Origin: an uncultured Christensenellaceae bacterium
GTDB lineage: Bacteria > Bacillota > Clostridia > Christensenellales > Borkfalkiaceae
Length of the DNA: 64,000 bases
Direction: 5' to 3'
Assembly (NCBI GenBank): GCA_910587005.1
Contig: CAJULB010000004.1
Coordinates: forward strand, 124,001 to 188,000
A model generated the notes under the pieces. It was not told where the DNA came from and did not search any database. It saw only the letters and a program-made list of their open reading frames with translations. The first letter of the stretch is position 1. Every line of letters starts with the position of its first letter. Made by a program: the position numbers and the translations under genes. Below, piece after piece: positions 25,919-33,493 of this stretch.

Positions 25919-25947
25919 ATTATACTAAATATAAAATATATTGTCAA
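25919..25947 (-). promoter_or_regulatory. Consensus promoter of the MATE transcript
   Basis: TTGACA (25947-25942), 17-base spacer, TATAAT (25924-25919): a full consensus match, about 160 bases before the MATE start codon. A strong promoter with a long leader fits attenuation control. Confidence 0.9.
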
Positions 25948-26112
25948 CATTAAACAGCGGTTTTTTTATTTGATTTTTATGAAAGTGTAATGAAATTTCA
26001 ACCTCTTAAACAATTTTTATCTTTTAGCGTAAAATATTTTCAGCAATTATAAAATTTTTTTCATATCCGCCCTAAACGCAGAATATTAATATAAAGCGCA
26101 AAACTGCATAAA

Positions 26113-26319
26113 TGTGGATAACTTGCCTTAAAACCGCCCTTTTTGCGGTTATTTATAAAGTTATCCACAAAAAGTTGTCCACAATTTGCCCGTGAAATTC
26201 CTGTTGAAAACTAAAAATGAAAATAGTTTTCCACATTTTATTCACCTCGCATTAAAAATGCAAGAAAATTCGACTTTTTCAGCGTTTTTTCGGGCAAATT
26301 ATAAAAACAGTTATCCACA
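26113..26319. other. Cluster of five DnaA boxes in AT-rich DNA
   Basis: Three perfect TTATCCACA boxes (26113-26121 minus, 26161-26169 plus, 26311-26319 plus) and two one-mismatch boxes, TTGTCCACA (26175-26183) and TTTTCCACA (26227-26235), all within 207 bp of AT-rich sequence. It could be an origin, a DnaA-titration site or a DnaA-controlled promoter. dnaA and dnaN are not nearby and gene strand does not switch here. Confidence 0.7.
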
Positions 26320-26372
26320 GTTTTAAATTTTAACAAAAAACAAACACAAATTTTGTTTTACAAACAAAGAAC

Positions 26373-26401
26373 GCCCCGCACGGCGCAGAGCCGTGCGGGG
26401 C
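26373..26401 (-). terminator. Terminator of the dnaJ-hydrolase transcript
   Basis: A perfect 12-bp stem GCCCCGCACGGC / GCCGTGCGGGGC with a 5-base loop directly after the stop at 26402, followed by TTCTTTGTTTG on the minus strand. Confidence 0.85.
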
Positions 26402-26953
26402 TTAATATTGTTCCGTAAATAAAAGGTTGGGCAGACTTATAAACTCGTCTGTTTTTTCGCTGAAAAAGTGCTCAACCCCTTCAAGCAAATTATATACCGC
26501 ATTATCTTTATGCGGCAATAACCCGAAATACGGCGCCGAAGGGTCGTTTTTACCTATAAAAACAAACATTTTTTCGCCGAGGAAATTCAAAACCCCGTTT
26601 CTCGTTCTGTGAACGTTGAGGTTAAGAACGGGATTAACCGCCAAAACCTTTTTTATCTGCGGATACAGATACGCATACCAGACCGCAAGGCTTGCGCCCG
26701 CCGAATTGCCGAATATGTAAATTTTTTCCGGCGCGCTTTCTTCGATAACGCAGTTAACCGCTTCTTCAAACACGCTTTGCGGGTTAGCCCAACAGTTATC
26801 AGAAACGCTCACTACATAAACGTGAAAATTATAATTTTTAGTTGCGTTTTCGGCAATTTTAACGTATTTACCGCTTTTCGCCGAGCCGCCCAAGCCCGTA
26901 AACACGATTAACGCGTTCCGACCGTTTTCAGACGGATAATGAATTATATCCAC
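26402..26953 (-). CDS. Alpha/beta hydrolase (small esterase-like)
   Basis: 183 residues. Likely serine hydrolase: nucleophile elbow GNSAGAS near residue 83, candidate Asp in GKNDPSAPY near 137 and His in GVEHFFS near 163. N-terminal VFTGLGGSAKSG supplies the oxyanion region. No signal peptide, so cytoplasmic. Substrate unknown. It starts directly after the dnaJ stop (one base apart), so it is the last gene of the chaperone transcript. Confidence 0.8.
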   Translation of the reverse strand: MDIIHYPSENGRNALIVFTGLGGSAKSGKYVKIAENATKNYNFHVYVVSVSDNCWANPQSVFEEAVNCVIEESAPEKIYIFGNSAGASLAVWYAYLYPQIKKVLAVNPVLNLNVHRTRNGVLNFLGEKMFVFIGKNDPSAPYFGLLPHKDNAVYNLLEGVEHFFSEKTDEFISLPNLLFTEQY

Positions 26954-28099
26954 TTACTGCTTTTCAACCTTTTTGCCGTAAATTGCGGAAACGTCGTTTG
27001 AAAACCTTTGCATATTTCCGCACGATTTAAGCGTTACGCCGTCCTCGTACTCGGTAAGTATTTTGGCTTGCTCGCGCGAGATTTTCGAGGGAATATCTAT
27101 TTCGACCGTAACGTACAGATTGCCCGTGCCGTTCACCGTTTTAACGCCCTTACCGCGCAAGGTGAACCGCGTGCCAGAAGCCGTACACTCGGGAACGGTC
27201 AGTTCAATCATATCGTCTATTGTGGGAACGAGAATTTTTCCGCCCATAACCGCCGTTTTATAGGAAATAGGCACCGTAACGTACAAATCTCTGTCACTGC
27301 GGCGGAGCATTTTGTGCGGTTCTATACGGAAATAAATATACAAATCTCCGCTTTCACCGCCGTTGCCGGAAGCATGACCGTAACCGCGCTTTCTTAAACT
27401 GCTGTCGCTGTCAACGCCTGCGGGAATATTGACGGTGAACGCCGTTTCTCCGCGCTGATAGCCCTTGCCCTTGCAGTCGGGACAGCGTTCGGTAATTTTT
27501 TTGCCCGTGCCGCCGCAATCGGGGCACGCGCCGACCTGTATAGTTCTGCCGAAAATGGTATCCTGCTGAAACTTAACCCTTCCGCTTCCGCCGCACCGCG
27601 AGCACTTCTGAAAAGCAGTACCGCCCTTTGCGCCAGTGCCCTTGCAAGCCGAGCACGGCTCGTTGCGGGTGTAGCGGATAGTTTTGGAACAGCCCTTGAT
27701 AGCGTCTAAAAAGGACAGATTTACCGTCTGCTGAATGTCCGCGCCGCGCGTTGCGGTTGAACCGCCTCCGCCGAAACCGCCGAAGCCACCGCCGAAAACG
27801 GAATTGATTATATCCTCGAAGCCGCCCGAAAAGCCCCCCGAATATCCCCCGCCGAACGGGTTTCCTCCGCCCATATTGGGGTGTTCGAGCTCGAAATCGT
27901 ACTGTTTGCGTTTGTTCTCGTCCGAAAGCGTTTCGTTGGCTTCGTTTATTTCCTTGAATTTTTCGGCAGCCGCCGCGTCGTTGGGGTGAAAGTCCGGGTG
28001 ATACTGTTTTGCAAGTTTGCGGTACGCCGATTTGATTTCGTCCTGCGTCGCCGACTTGGAAACGCCTAAAACGTCATAGTAATTTTTTTTGTCTGCCAT
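26954..28099 (-). CDS. dnaJ: Chaperone protein DnaJ
   Basis: 381 residues, full type I DnaJ. J domain (1-68) with the HPD motif in YHPDFHP. Gly/Phe-rich region (about 75-120). Four zinc-binding CxxCxGxG repeats (CSACKGTG, CSRCGGSG, CPDCGGTG, CPDCKGKG, about 148-215), then the substrate-binding C-terminal domains. Stimulates DnaK ATPase and presents unfolded clients. Downstream of dnaK in the usual order. Confidence 0.97.
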   Translation of the reverse strand: MADKKNYYDVLGVSKSATQDEIKSAYRKLAKQYHPDFHPNDAAAAEKFKEINEANETLSDENKRKQYDFELEHPNMGGGNPFGGGYSGGFSGGFEDIINSVFGGGFGGFGGGGSTATRGADIQQTVNLSFLDAIKGCSKTIRYTRNEPCSACKGTGAKGGTAFQKCSRCGGSGRVKFQQDTIFGRTIQVGACPDCGGTGKKITERCPDCKGKGYQRGETAFTVNIPAGVDSDSSLRKRGYGHASGNGGESGDLYIYFRIEPHKMLRRSDRDLYVTVPISYKTAVMGGKILVPTIDDMIELTVPECTASGTRFTLRGKGVKTVNGTGNLYVTVEIDIPSKISREQAKILTEYEDGVTLKSCGNMQRFSNDVSAIYGKKVEKQ

Positions 28100-28131
28100 A
28101 AATTGACCCTGTAATATGCTTTAATTAACCG

Positions 28132-28160
28132 TTAAAGAGGGTGTATTTTTCAACACCCTC
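28132..28160 (-). other. Hairpin between dnaK and dnaJ
   Basis: AAGAGGGTGT / ACACCCTCTT (10-bp stem, 8-base loop) lies in the 90-base gap. On the minus strand the tail is only TTAACGG, so it is a poor terminator. It may lower dnaJ expression relative to dnaK or protect the dnaK mRNA end. Confidence 0.5.
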
Positions 28161-28189
28161 TTAACGATTAAAAATTCGTGAATTATTTT

Positions 28190-29989
28190 TTAGTGCTGGC
28201 TGAATTCGGTATCGTCGCCGTTTCCGCCGTTACCGCCGTTGGGATTGCCCTGTCCGCCCGCCTGCTGATAGATTTTTGCTATTACGGGCTGAATTTCGTT
28301 TGAAAGCGTTTCTATTGCCGCCTTAATGCGCCCGTCGTCGCCCGATTCAAGCTCTGTCTTAGCCTTTGCGATAGCGTCCTCTACAATCTTTTTATCGTCT
28401 GCGGAAAGCTTGTCGCCCGCTTCCTTCAAGGTCTTTTCAAGCCCGTCAATCATACCTTCGAGGTTATTTTTGTTGTCAACCGCCTCTTTACGCTTTTTGT
28501 CCTCTTCCGCGTACTTTTCGGCGTCTTTTACAGCCTTGTCTATATCCTCGTCCGAAAGGTTGGTTGAAGCCGTAATTGTAATATTCGTGCTCTTGCCCGT
28601 ACCCAAATCCTTTGCGGTAACGTTTACTATACCGTTTGCGTCTACGTCGAAGGTAACCTCAATCTGGGGCACTCCGCGGGGAGCGGGGGGAATATCCGTA
28701 AGCATAAATTTGCCGAGTGACTTATTGTCGCGGGCAAACTTTCTTTCGCCCTGCAAAACGTTTATTTCAACGCCGGGCTGGTTATCCGCCGCCGTAGAGA
28801 ATACCTGACTTTTCTTTACGGGAATAGTCGTGTTTCTTTCAATCAGCGGAGTTGATACGCCGCCGAGGGTTTCGATACCCAAAGTCAAAGGCATAACGTC
28901 GAGCAGAAGCACGTCTTTAACCTCGCCCGAAAGCACGCCGCCCTGAATTGCCGCGCCGATTGCGACGCACTCGTCGGGGTTGATGCCCTTGAACGGCTCT
29001 TTGCCCGTAACCTGCTTAACCTTATCGAATACGGCGGGAATACGCGTTGAACCGCCGACCATTATTACTTTTGTAATGTCGCTGTACGAAAGCCCCGCGT
29101 CCTGCATTGCCTTGCGCATAGGCTCTACTGTTCTGTCAACCAAATCGGCCGTTAAGCTGTCAAATTTCTGTTTGGAAAGGTCTATATCGAGGTGCTGGGG
29201 CGCGCCGTCTACAACGGTAATGAACGGCAGGTTGATATTCGTCGTGCTCATACCGGAAAGCTCAATTTTCGCCTTTTCAGCCGCCTCTTTAAGGCGCTGC
29301 ATAGCCATTTTGTCCTTGGAAAGGTCAACGCCCGTGTCCCTTTTGAAGGTTTCTACAAGGAAGTCGATTACCTTGTTGTCGAAGTCGTCGCCGCCGAGGT
29401 GCGTGTCGCCGTTGGTTGCAAGCACTTCGAAAACTCCGTCGCCGATTTCGAGAATAGAAACGTCGAACGTACCGCCGCCGAGGTCGTAAATCATAACCTT
29501 CTGACTGCCTTCCTGCTTATCAAGTCCGTAGGCAAGCGCCGCCGCGGTAGGCTCGTTTATTATACGCAGAACGTTAAGCCCGGCAATTTTGCCCGCGTCC
29601 TTGGTTGCCTGACGCTGGCTGTCGTTGAAGTATGCGGGGCAGGTGATAACCGCGTCCGTAACCTTTGTGCCGAGATAGCTTTCCGCGTCCGTTTTAAGCT
29701 TTGTTAAAATCATTGCGGAAATTTCCTGCGGGGAATATCCCTTTTCGATATTTACCTTATGGCTTTCGCCCATATGGCGCTTGATTGAAATAACCGTCTT
29801 GTCGGGGGAGGCAATGGCAAGTCTTTTTGCCGCCTGTCCTACGATACGGCTTCCGTCAGCCTTGAACGATACAACCGAGGGAGTGGTTCTGTTGCCCTCG
29901 CTGTTAGCAATAACTACAGGCTCGCCGCCTTCCATAACGGCGACGCAAGAGTTTGTTGTTCCTAAATCTATTCCTATTACTTTTCCCAT
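28190..29989 (-). CDS. dnaK: Chaperone protein DnaK (Hsp70)
   Basis: 599 residues. ATPase domain with IGIDLGTTNSCVAVMEGG at the start, phosphate loops DLGGGTFDVSILE near 170 and the adenosine motif VIMVGGSTRIPAV near 310. Substrate-binding domain and helical lid follow, ending in a Gly/Asn-rich tail GNGDDTEFSQH. Shorter than E. coli DnaK, as usual for Gram-positives lacking the extra N-terminal segment. Second gene of the grpE-dnaK-dnaJ operon. Confidence 0.98.
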   Translation of the reverse strand: MGKVIGIDLGTTNSCVAVMEGGEPVVIANSEGNRTTPSVVSFKADGSRIVGQAAKRLAIASPDKTVISIKRHMGESHKVNIEKGYSPQEISAMILTKLKTDAESYLGTKVTDAVITCPAYFNDSQRQATKDAGKIAGLNVLRIINEPTAAALAYGLDKQEGSQKVMIYDLGGGTFDVSILEIGDGVFEVLATNGDTHLGGDDFDNKVIDFLVETFKRDTGVDLSKDKMAMQRLKEAAEKAKIELSGMSTTNINLPFITVVDGAPQHLDIDLSKQKFDSLTADLVDRTVEPMRKAMQDAGLSYSDITKVIMVGGSTRIPAVFDKVKQVTGKEPFKGINPDECVAIGAAIQGGVLSGEVKDVLLLDVMPLTLGIETLGGVSTPLIERNTTIPVKKSQVFSTAADNQPGVEINVLQGERKFARDNKSLGKFMLTDIPPAPRGVPQIEVTFDVDANGIVNVTAKDLGTGKSTNITITASTNLSDEDIDKAVKDAEKYAEEDKKRKEAVDNKNNLEGMIDGLEKTLKEAGDKLSADDKKIVEDAIAKAKTELESGDDGRIKAAIETLSNEIQPVIAKIYQQAGGQGNPNGGNGGNGDDTEFSQH

Positions 29990-30018
29990 TTTTTTATATC
30001 TCCTGTTTATTTTAATGA

Positions 30019-30134
30019 TGTCATTCCGAGCCCCGGCGAGGAATCTCTACGGTGCCGGAAACGTGTTTATTTATTTTAACCGCTTTAATATGCGTTTTAA
30101 ACTGCATTGAGATGCTTCCGCAAGCGTCGGCATA
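30019..30134. repeat. Inverted-pair repeat, family 1, copy C, between grpE and dnaK
   Basis: TGTCATTCCGAGCCCCGGCG with AGGAATCTC on one side and GAGATGCTTCCGCAAGCG with TCGGCATAA on the other, about 116 bp. It fills most of the 153-base gap inside the chaperone operon. More diverged than copies A and B. Confidence 0.75.
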
Positions 30135-30142
30135 ACTTAATT

Positions 30143-30685
30143 TTACTCTACGGTTACGGCAACCTGCACATACCGTATAACCTTGCCTTCCTTGGCTTTA
30201 TATCCCTTTTTAAGCACCTGCTTTACGGTGTTGGGAGCATCTCCGTCGCCGCAAGGGAAGTTTAAAACCGCCTCCATAACGCTTTCGTCGAACGGGGCGC
30301 CCGCATCTACCTCTATTTCCTCTATGCCGAGCGAGGACAGAATATTTTTAAAGCTTTTAATAACCTTGTCTATACCCGCTTTGGTTTTCTCGTCAGAAGC
30401 CGAGTCCAGCGCGTAGCCGAAGTTATCCGCAACGGGCAAAAGCTTTAAAACCGCCTCAGCCGCACCGTCCGCATAGGCTTTTGAAACCGACGCCGAGTTG
30501 CGCTTGCGGTAGTTATCGTATTCCGCCGATACCGAATACCATTTGCGCTTGTAGTCTTCCGCCTGAGCCAAAGCTTTTTCAAGCTCGGCCGTCTGCGCCG
30601 CAGCCGCTTCGTTTACGGCGTTTACCGTATCTTCCGAATTTTCAACGGTTTCGTTGTTATTTTCCTGTGTTTTTTTCTTTGCCAT
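30143..30685 (-). CDS. grpE: Nucleotide exchange factor GrpE
   Basis: 180 residues. Acidic N-terminus (about 1-35), long coiled coil (about 38-85, LAQAEDYKRKWYSVSAEYDN), then the beta domain with PFDESVMEAVLNFP and a C-terminal VRYVQVAVTVE. Drives ADP release from DnaK. First gene of the operon. hrcA, often upstream in Bacillota, is absent here, and no CIRCE element is seen. Confidence 0.96.
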   Translation of the reverse strand: MAKKKTQENNNETVENSEDTVNAVNEAAAAQTAELEKALAQAEDYKRKWYSVSAEYDNYRKRNSASVSKAYADGAAEAVLKLLPVADNFGYALDSASDEKTKAGIDKVIKSFKNILSSLGIEEIEVDAGAPFDESVMEAVLNFPCGDGDAPNTVKQVLKKGYKAKEGKVIRYVQVAVTVE

Positions 30686-30706
30686 AATAATTTCTCACAT
30701 AAGCGG

Positions 30707-30726
30707 ATATCCAGTCGACTGGATAT
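30707..30726. promoter_or_regulatory. 20-bp perfect palindrome upstream of grpE
   Basis: ATATCCAGTCGACTGGATAT, perfectly self-complementary, 22 bases before the grpE ATG and just downstream of AT-rich promoter-like DNA. It is not CIRCE (TTAGCACTC-N9-GAGTGCTAA) and does not match the CtsR direct repeat. Its position suits a repressor operator for the chaperone operon. Confidence 0.5.
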
Positions 30727-30815
30727 TTTACTTACTTACAATATTAATATAAAACTTTGCAACCGCGCTTAAACAAAAAAGTTACATATTTTTTTAAAGA
30801 ATTTAAAATAAACAA

Positions 30816-30845
30816 GCCGCGGATTGCAATTTTGCAATCCGCGGC
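30816..30845 (-). terminator. Terminator downstream of the BspA-like remnant
   Basis: A perfect 14-bp stem GCCGCGGATTGCAA / TTGCAATCCGCGGC with a 2-base loop. The minus-strand tail TTGTTTATTTT is U-rich. It still marks the 3' end of the decayed surface-protein gene. Confidence 0.75.
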
Positions 30846-30897
30846 AATATTTGCGCGTTGTCCTACCCGTCGCGCCCCTCTGTCACGAATAACCCTA

Positions 30898-31093
30898 TCA
30901 TACCCGTACTGTTCCGTCGGTACAGACTACGGTATAATTTTTTGTACCGTTAGCATAAGCGTTCCATTCTGTGTCCTTGGTAATCTTATTCCATTCCGCA
31001 ACGGTACCCTTGAATTTTATCGTTTCCGTTTTGGTAAAGCTTCCGAATACCTGCGCGCCTTGCAATATTTTTGTTAAACCGCCGTTATATAAG
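30898..31093 (-). pseudogene. C-terminal remnant of a BspA-like leucine-rich-repeat surface protein
   Basis: About 60 codons without a start, ending at TGA 30900-30898. The frame reads NGGLTKILQGAQVFGSF, then IKFKGTVAEWNKITK and TEWNAYANGTKNYTVVCTDGTV. This is the typical last repeat of BspA-type LRR_5 proteins (F-x-G-T-x-x-E-W-N with a closing C-T-D-G-T). A TGA interrupts the frame just upstream, and the pnuC promoter follows on the other strand. Such proteins are surface adhesins. It is probably a deletion scar, with its terminator still in place. Confidence 0.7.
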
Positions 31094-31114
31094 GTTCAAT
31101 TTATGATGTTTTGC

Positions 31115-31143
31115 TTGACTTTGCATACGCAAATAAATATAAT
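31115..31143 (+). promoter_or_regulatory. Promoter of the pnuC transcript
   Basis: TTGACT (31115-31120), 17-base spacer, perfect TATAAT (31138-31143), giving a leader of about 105 bases before the ATG at 31255. Confidence 0.85.
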
Positions 31144-31147
31144 CAAG

Positions 31148-31230
31148 CTAACGGTTGCCACCGGGTAGCCGTTTTAACACTCGCACGCGCCGTTAGGTCT
31201 GTGAAGGCGCGCCGTCGGGTGATTTTTTTT
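31148..31230 (+). promoter_or_regulatory. Candidate riboswitch/attenuator leader of pnuC
   Basis: CTAACGG (31148-31154) pairs with CCGTTAG (31190-31196), enclosing a conserved-looking GGTTGCCACCGGGTAGCC segment. A terminator follows: left arm CACTCGCACGCGCC (31178-31191, imperfect), right arm GGCGCGCCGTCGGGTG (31206-31221), then eight T. The 3' half of the first helix overlaps the terminator's left arm, so the two folds compete. NAD+ or vitamin sensing is likely from the gene, but I cannot match a known riboswitch class. Confidence 0.6.
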
Positions 31231-31254
31231 AGTTTTGGAAATCAGAGGATTACT

Positions 31255-32019
31255 ATGAAAGATAAACAACCGCGCACGGACAAACAGCACAAAATAAAAC
31301 TAAGAAACCCTTTCAAGGCGCTTACAAAATTCGAGTGGGCGCTTTGGATATTTTCGCTTACCGCCGTAACCGTATCATTTTTTGCGGCGAAAAATACCGA
31401 TTATTCTACTCTTGCAGTATCGCTTATAGGCGTATCCGCACTGATTTTTGCGGCAAAGGGCGACGCGTTCGGACTGATGCTTATGCTGTGTTTTTCCGCT
31501 GTGTACGCGTTCGTGTCGTACTGCTTCGGCTACTACGGCGAGATGATTATTTATCTGTGTATGCAGATGCCTGTCTGCACGGCTTCGCTGATAAGCTGGC
31601 TTAAAAATCCGAGCAAAAATGGCGCGGGCGAAGTAAAAGTAGGCAAATTAACCCCCAAATATATTGCAATTATCGCCGTTTCGGCAGTTGCCGTTACAAC
31701 GGCTTTCTATTTTATTCTGCGCGCTTTCAATACGGAAAATTTAATAGTCAGCACAATTTCCGTAGGCACAAGCTTTGTCGCGCTGTTCCTTATGGTTCTG
31801 CGCGTGCCCGCCTATGCGGCGGCGTTCACTATAAACGATATTGTGCTTATAGCGCTTTGGTCGTTTGCGTGCGCAAGGTCGCTGAACTACATACCAATGG
31901 TTGTTTGCTTTGCGGTATTTCTTATAAACGATATTTACGGCTTTATCAGCTGGACTAAGCGCAAAAAACGGCAAACCGCCGAAGAAACAGATTCAAGTCA
32001 TTTCGACCAAGCGAATTAA
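31255..32019 (+). CDS. pnuC: PnuC-family vitamin transporter (nicotinamide riboside type)
   Basis: 254 residues. Facilitates entry of a B-vitamin precursor that is then trapped by phosphorylation. About seven membrane helices. PnuC features: KFEWALWIFSL at the start, the W-L-K-N-P loop after helix 4, and the C-terminal FLINDIYGFISWTKRKKRQ in which N-D-x-Y-G-x-x-x-W is the family signature. ATG 31255 is chosen because AGAGGA precedes it and the promoter lies between it and earlier starts. Family members also move thiamine (PnuT) or riboflavin (PnuX), so the substrate is open; the NAD operon nearby favours nicotinamide riboside. Confidence 0.85.
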   Translation: MKDKQPRTDKQHKIKLRNPFKALTKFEWALWIFSLTAVTVSFFAAKNTDYSTLAVSLIGVSALIFAAKGDAFGLMLMLCFSAVYAFVSYCFGYYGEMIIYLCMQMPVCTASLISWLKNPSKNGAGEVKVGKLTPKYIAIIAVSAVAVTTAFYFILRAFNTENLIVSTISVGTSFVALFLMVLRVPAYAAAFTINDIVLIALWSFACARSLNYIPMVVCFAVFLINDIYGFISWTKRKKRQTAEETDSSHFDQAN

Positions 32020-32058
32020 AAAACTAAATTTTTAAGAGTTGCTCTTTTAAACGATGAG

Positions 32059-32094
32059 AAAACACTCTCGGACGAGTTGTTCCGAGAGTGTTTT
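32059..32094. terminator. Bidirectional terminator after pnuC
   Basis: A perfect 14-bp stem AAAACACTCTCGGA / TCCGAGAGTGTTTT with an 8-base loop, T-rich on both strands. It serves pnuC and the converging AT-rich hydrolase gene. Confidence 0.9.
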
Positions 32095-32123
32095 TTAATC
32101 TACTAAGTAAGATAAATTGAAAT

Positions 32124-32864
32124 TTAACGAACTAATCTTTTTACCCTCTCAACATAATCATCTGCATGATTTATGCTAATATCCCCATGATAATACCCTT
32201 GTAATACATCAAGTTCACTATTTGGTATTAAATCAGCAATTTTAGTTGCCGATTTTTTCATAATAGGTCTTTCTTTACTTCCAACTAATACAAGAACTTT
32301 TGCTCTAGTATGTGATAAAGTATCTTTGACTTCATAACTAGAATTTGACTTCATAAAAGCAATTAAATTATCTTTTGTAATTTTACAAGTATCTTCATAA
32401 TATATATCAAACAAACTGTTTTTAAGTTTTAAACTTTTAAACTGTAGTTTTGAAAACCATTTTTTACTTATTAAACAATATAATAAATTAAATGTTGGCT
32501 CTATCATTTTATAAGTAAATTTCATAGGAATTGTCAAAGCACTTTCAACAATAGCATATTCACATATATTAGGATTTTTAGATAGTATTTCTAACAATAT
32601 TTGTCCTCCTAATGATAGCCCTCCAATTAGTTTTACTTTCCCATTATAATTATCATTTATAAAATTTATTATTTCTAAAGCATTACTTTCAATAGAAGTA
32701 AAATTTGTATCGCTATTCGAATGTCCATCTAGTATAGGAATGACTATGTGAAATTCATCTTCAAGCAATCCTATTTCATCTATATAATTCCACCAAGAAA
32801 GACCACCACCATGCAATAAAATTATAATATCTTTATTCTTTGAACCATATTCTTTATATTCCAT
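32124..32864 (-). CDS. Alpha/beta hydrolase, AT-rich, probably acquired
   Basis: 246 residues. Alpha/beta-hydrolase fold: oxyanion HGGG near 18-21, nucleophile elbow GLSLGG near 84-89, acid in VLVGSKERP and His in GYYHGD near 223. Cytoplasmic, no signal peptide. Sequence type fits general esterase or haloperoxidase-like members; no substrate can be named. Codons are dominated by ATA, TTA, AAA and AAT, unlike the flanking genes, which suggests recent transfer from a low-GC donor. It has its own promoter (TTGTTT-16-TATATT) and AGGTG before the ATG. Confidence 0.85.
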   Translation of the reverse strand: MEYKEYGSKNKDIIILLHGGGLSWWNYIDEIGLLEDEFHIVIPILDGHSNSDTNFTSIESNALEIINFINDNYNGKVKLIGGLSLGGQILLEILSKNPNICEYAIVESALTIPMKFTYKMIEPTFNLLYCLISKKWFSKLQFKSLKLKNSLFDIYYEDTCKITKDNLIAFMKSNSSYEVKDTLSHTRAKVLVLVGSKERPIMKKSATKIADLIPNSELDVLQGYYHGDISINHADDYVERVKRLVR

Positions 32865-32983
32865 CTTACACCTATAAATTACTGTTTACCGTACAATCAA
32901 TATACCGTAACAAGGCAATAAAACAAGCTGTTACCACACATAGCTCTCTGCGCCCGCCGCTTTTTTATACATTATAAAAACCT

Positions 32984-33493
32984 TTAAATTTCTATCAAAA
33001 ATTTATTTTCGCGCAGAATTTTACCGATTTCGTCAAGCATTTCCTCGCTTTCCGCCGAAACGGTGTGATAATGATAGCCGTCCGTCACGCTCATAAGCGG
33101 TTTTGACGCGCCTGAAACAAGCGAGCGGTACAGCTCCTCAACGTGAATACGGTTCTGCAAGTCCAGCCGCGCAGAAATTCTGCCGTAAACGCGGTGGTTC
33201 ACAAAAATATCCTCTATCCTTCCGCCCGCTTCGATAATCAGCATACCCTCGTCCACAATTTCGTCAAAGGAATGTCTGCACTTAAAAACGCGCAGTGCCC
33301 TTGCGGTTCGCCCTAAAACGTAACCGCGGTTTGTGGAAGTAATATCGTATCCGTTTGCGCGCAAAATGGCTATATCCTGTACGATAACCTGACGCGAAAC
33401 ATTGAAACGCTCCTTCAAAACGTTGGCGGGAATGGGATTTTCGGTATTGCCTATCAGGCTTAAAATTTCTTCCCTGCGCTTTTCGGCTTTCAT
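32984..33493 (-). CDS. niaR: NAD biosynthesis repressor NiaR (HTH_11 plus 3H domain)
   Basis: 169 residues. N-terminal winged helix (about 5-58, NPIPANVLKERFNVSRQVIVQD) binds DNA. The C-terminal 3H domain (about 70-169) holds the metal/ligand histidines: CRHSFDEIVDEG, VNHRVYGRI and DGYHYHTV. In Firmicutes NiaR senses nicotinic acid and represses nad and transporter genes. It is the third gene of nadB-nadC-niaR and overlaps nadC by 4 bases (ATGA), so it should control itself. Confidence 0.93.
   Translation of the reverse strand: MKAEKRREEILSLIGNTENPIPANVLKERFNVSRQVIVQDIAILRANGYDITSTNRGYVLGRTARALRVFKCRHSFDEIVDEGMLIIEAGGRIEDIFVNHRVYGRISARLDLQNRIHVEELYRSLVSGASKPLMSVTDGYHYHTVSAESEEMLDEIGKILRENKFLIEI

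Noticed and set aside
26045..26330. Chromosomal origin oriC
   Set aside because: DnaA boxes are present, but dnaA/dnaN are absent, gene strand does not switch, and no DnaA-trio stretch is seen. Kept only as a DnaA-box cluster.
30686..30760. CIRCE or CtsR operator before grpE
   Set aside because: Neither TTAGCACTC-N9-GAGTGCTAA nor the GGTCAAA direct repeat is present; only the 20-bp palindrome was reported.
31111..31254. N-terminal extension of PnuC to position 31111
   Set aside because: The extension would translate the promoter and attenuator; a good AGAGGA site precedes ATG 31255.
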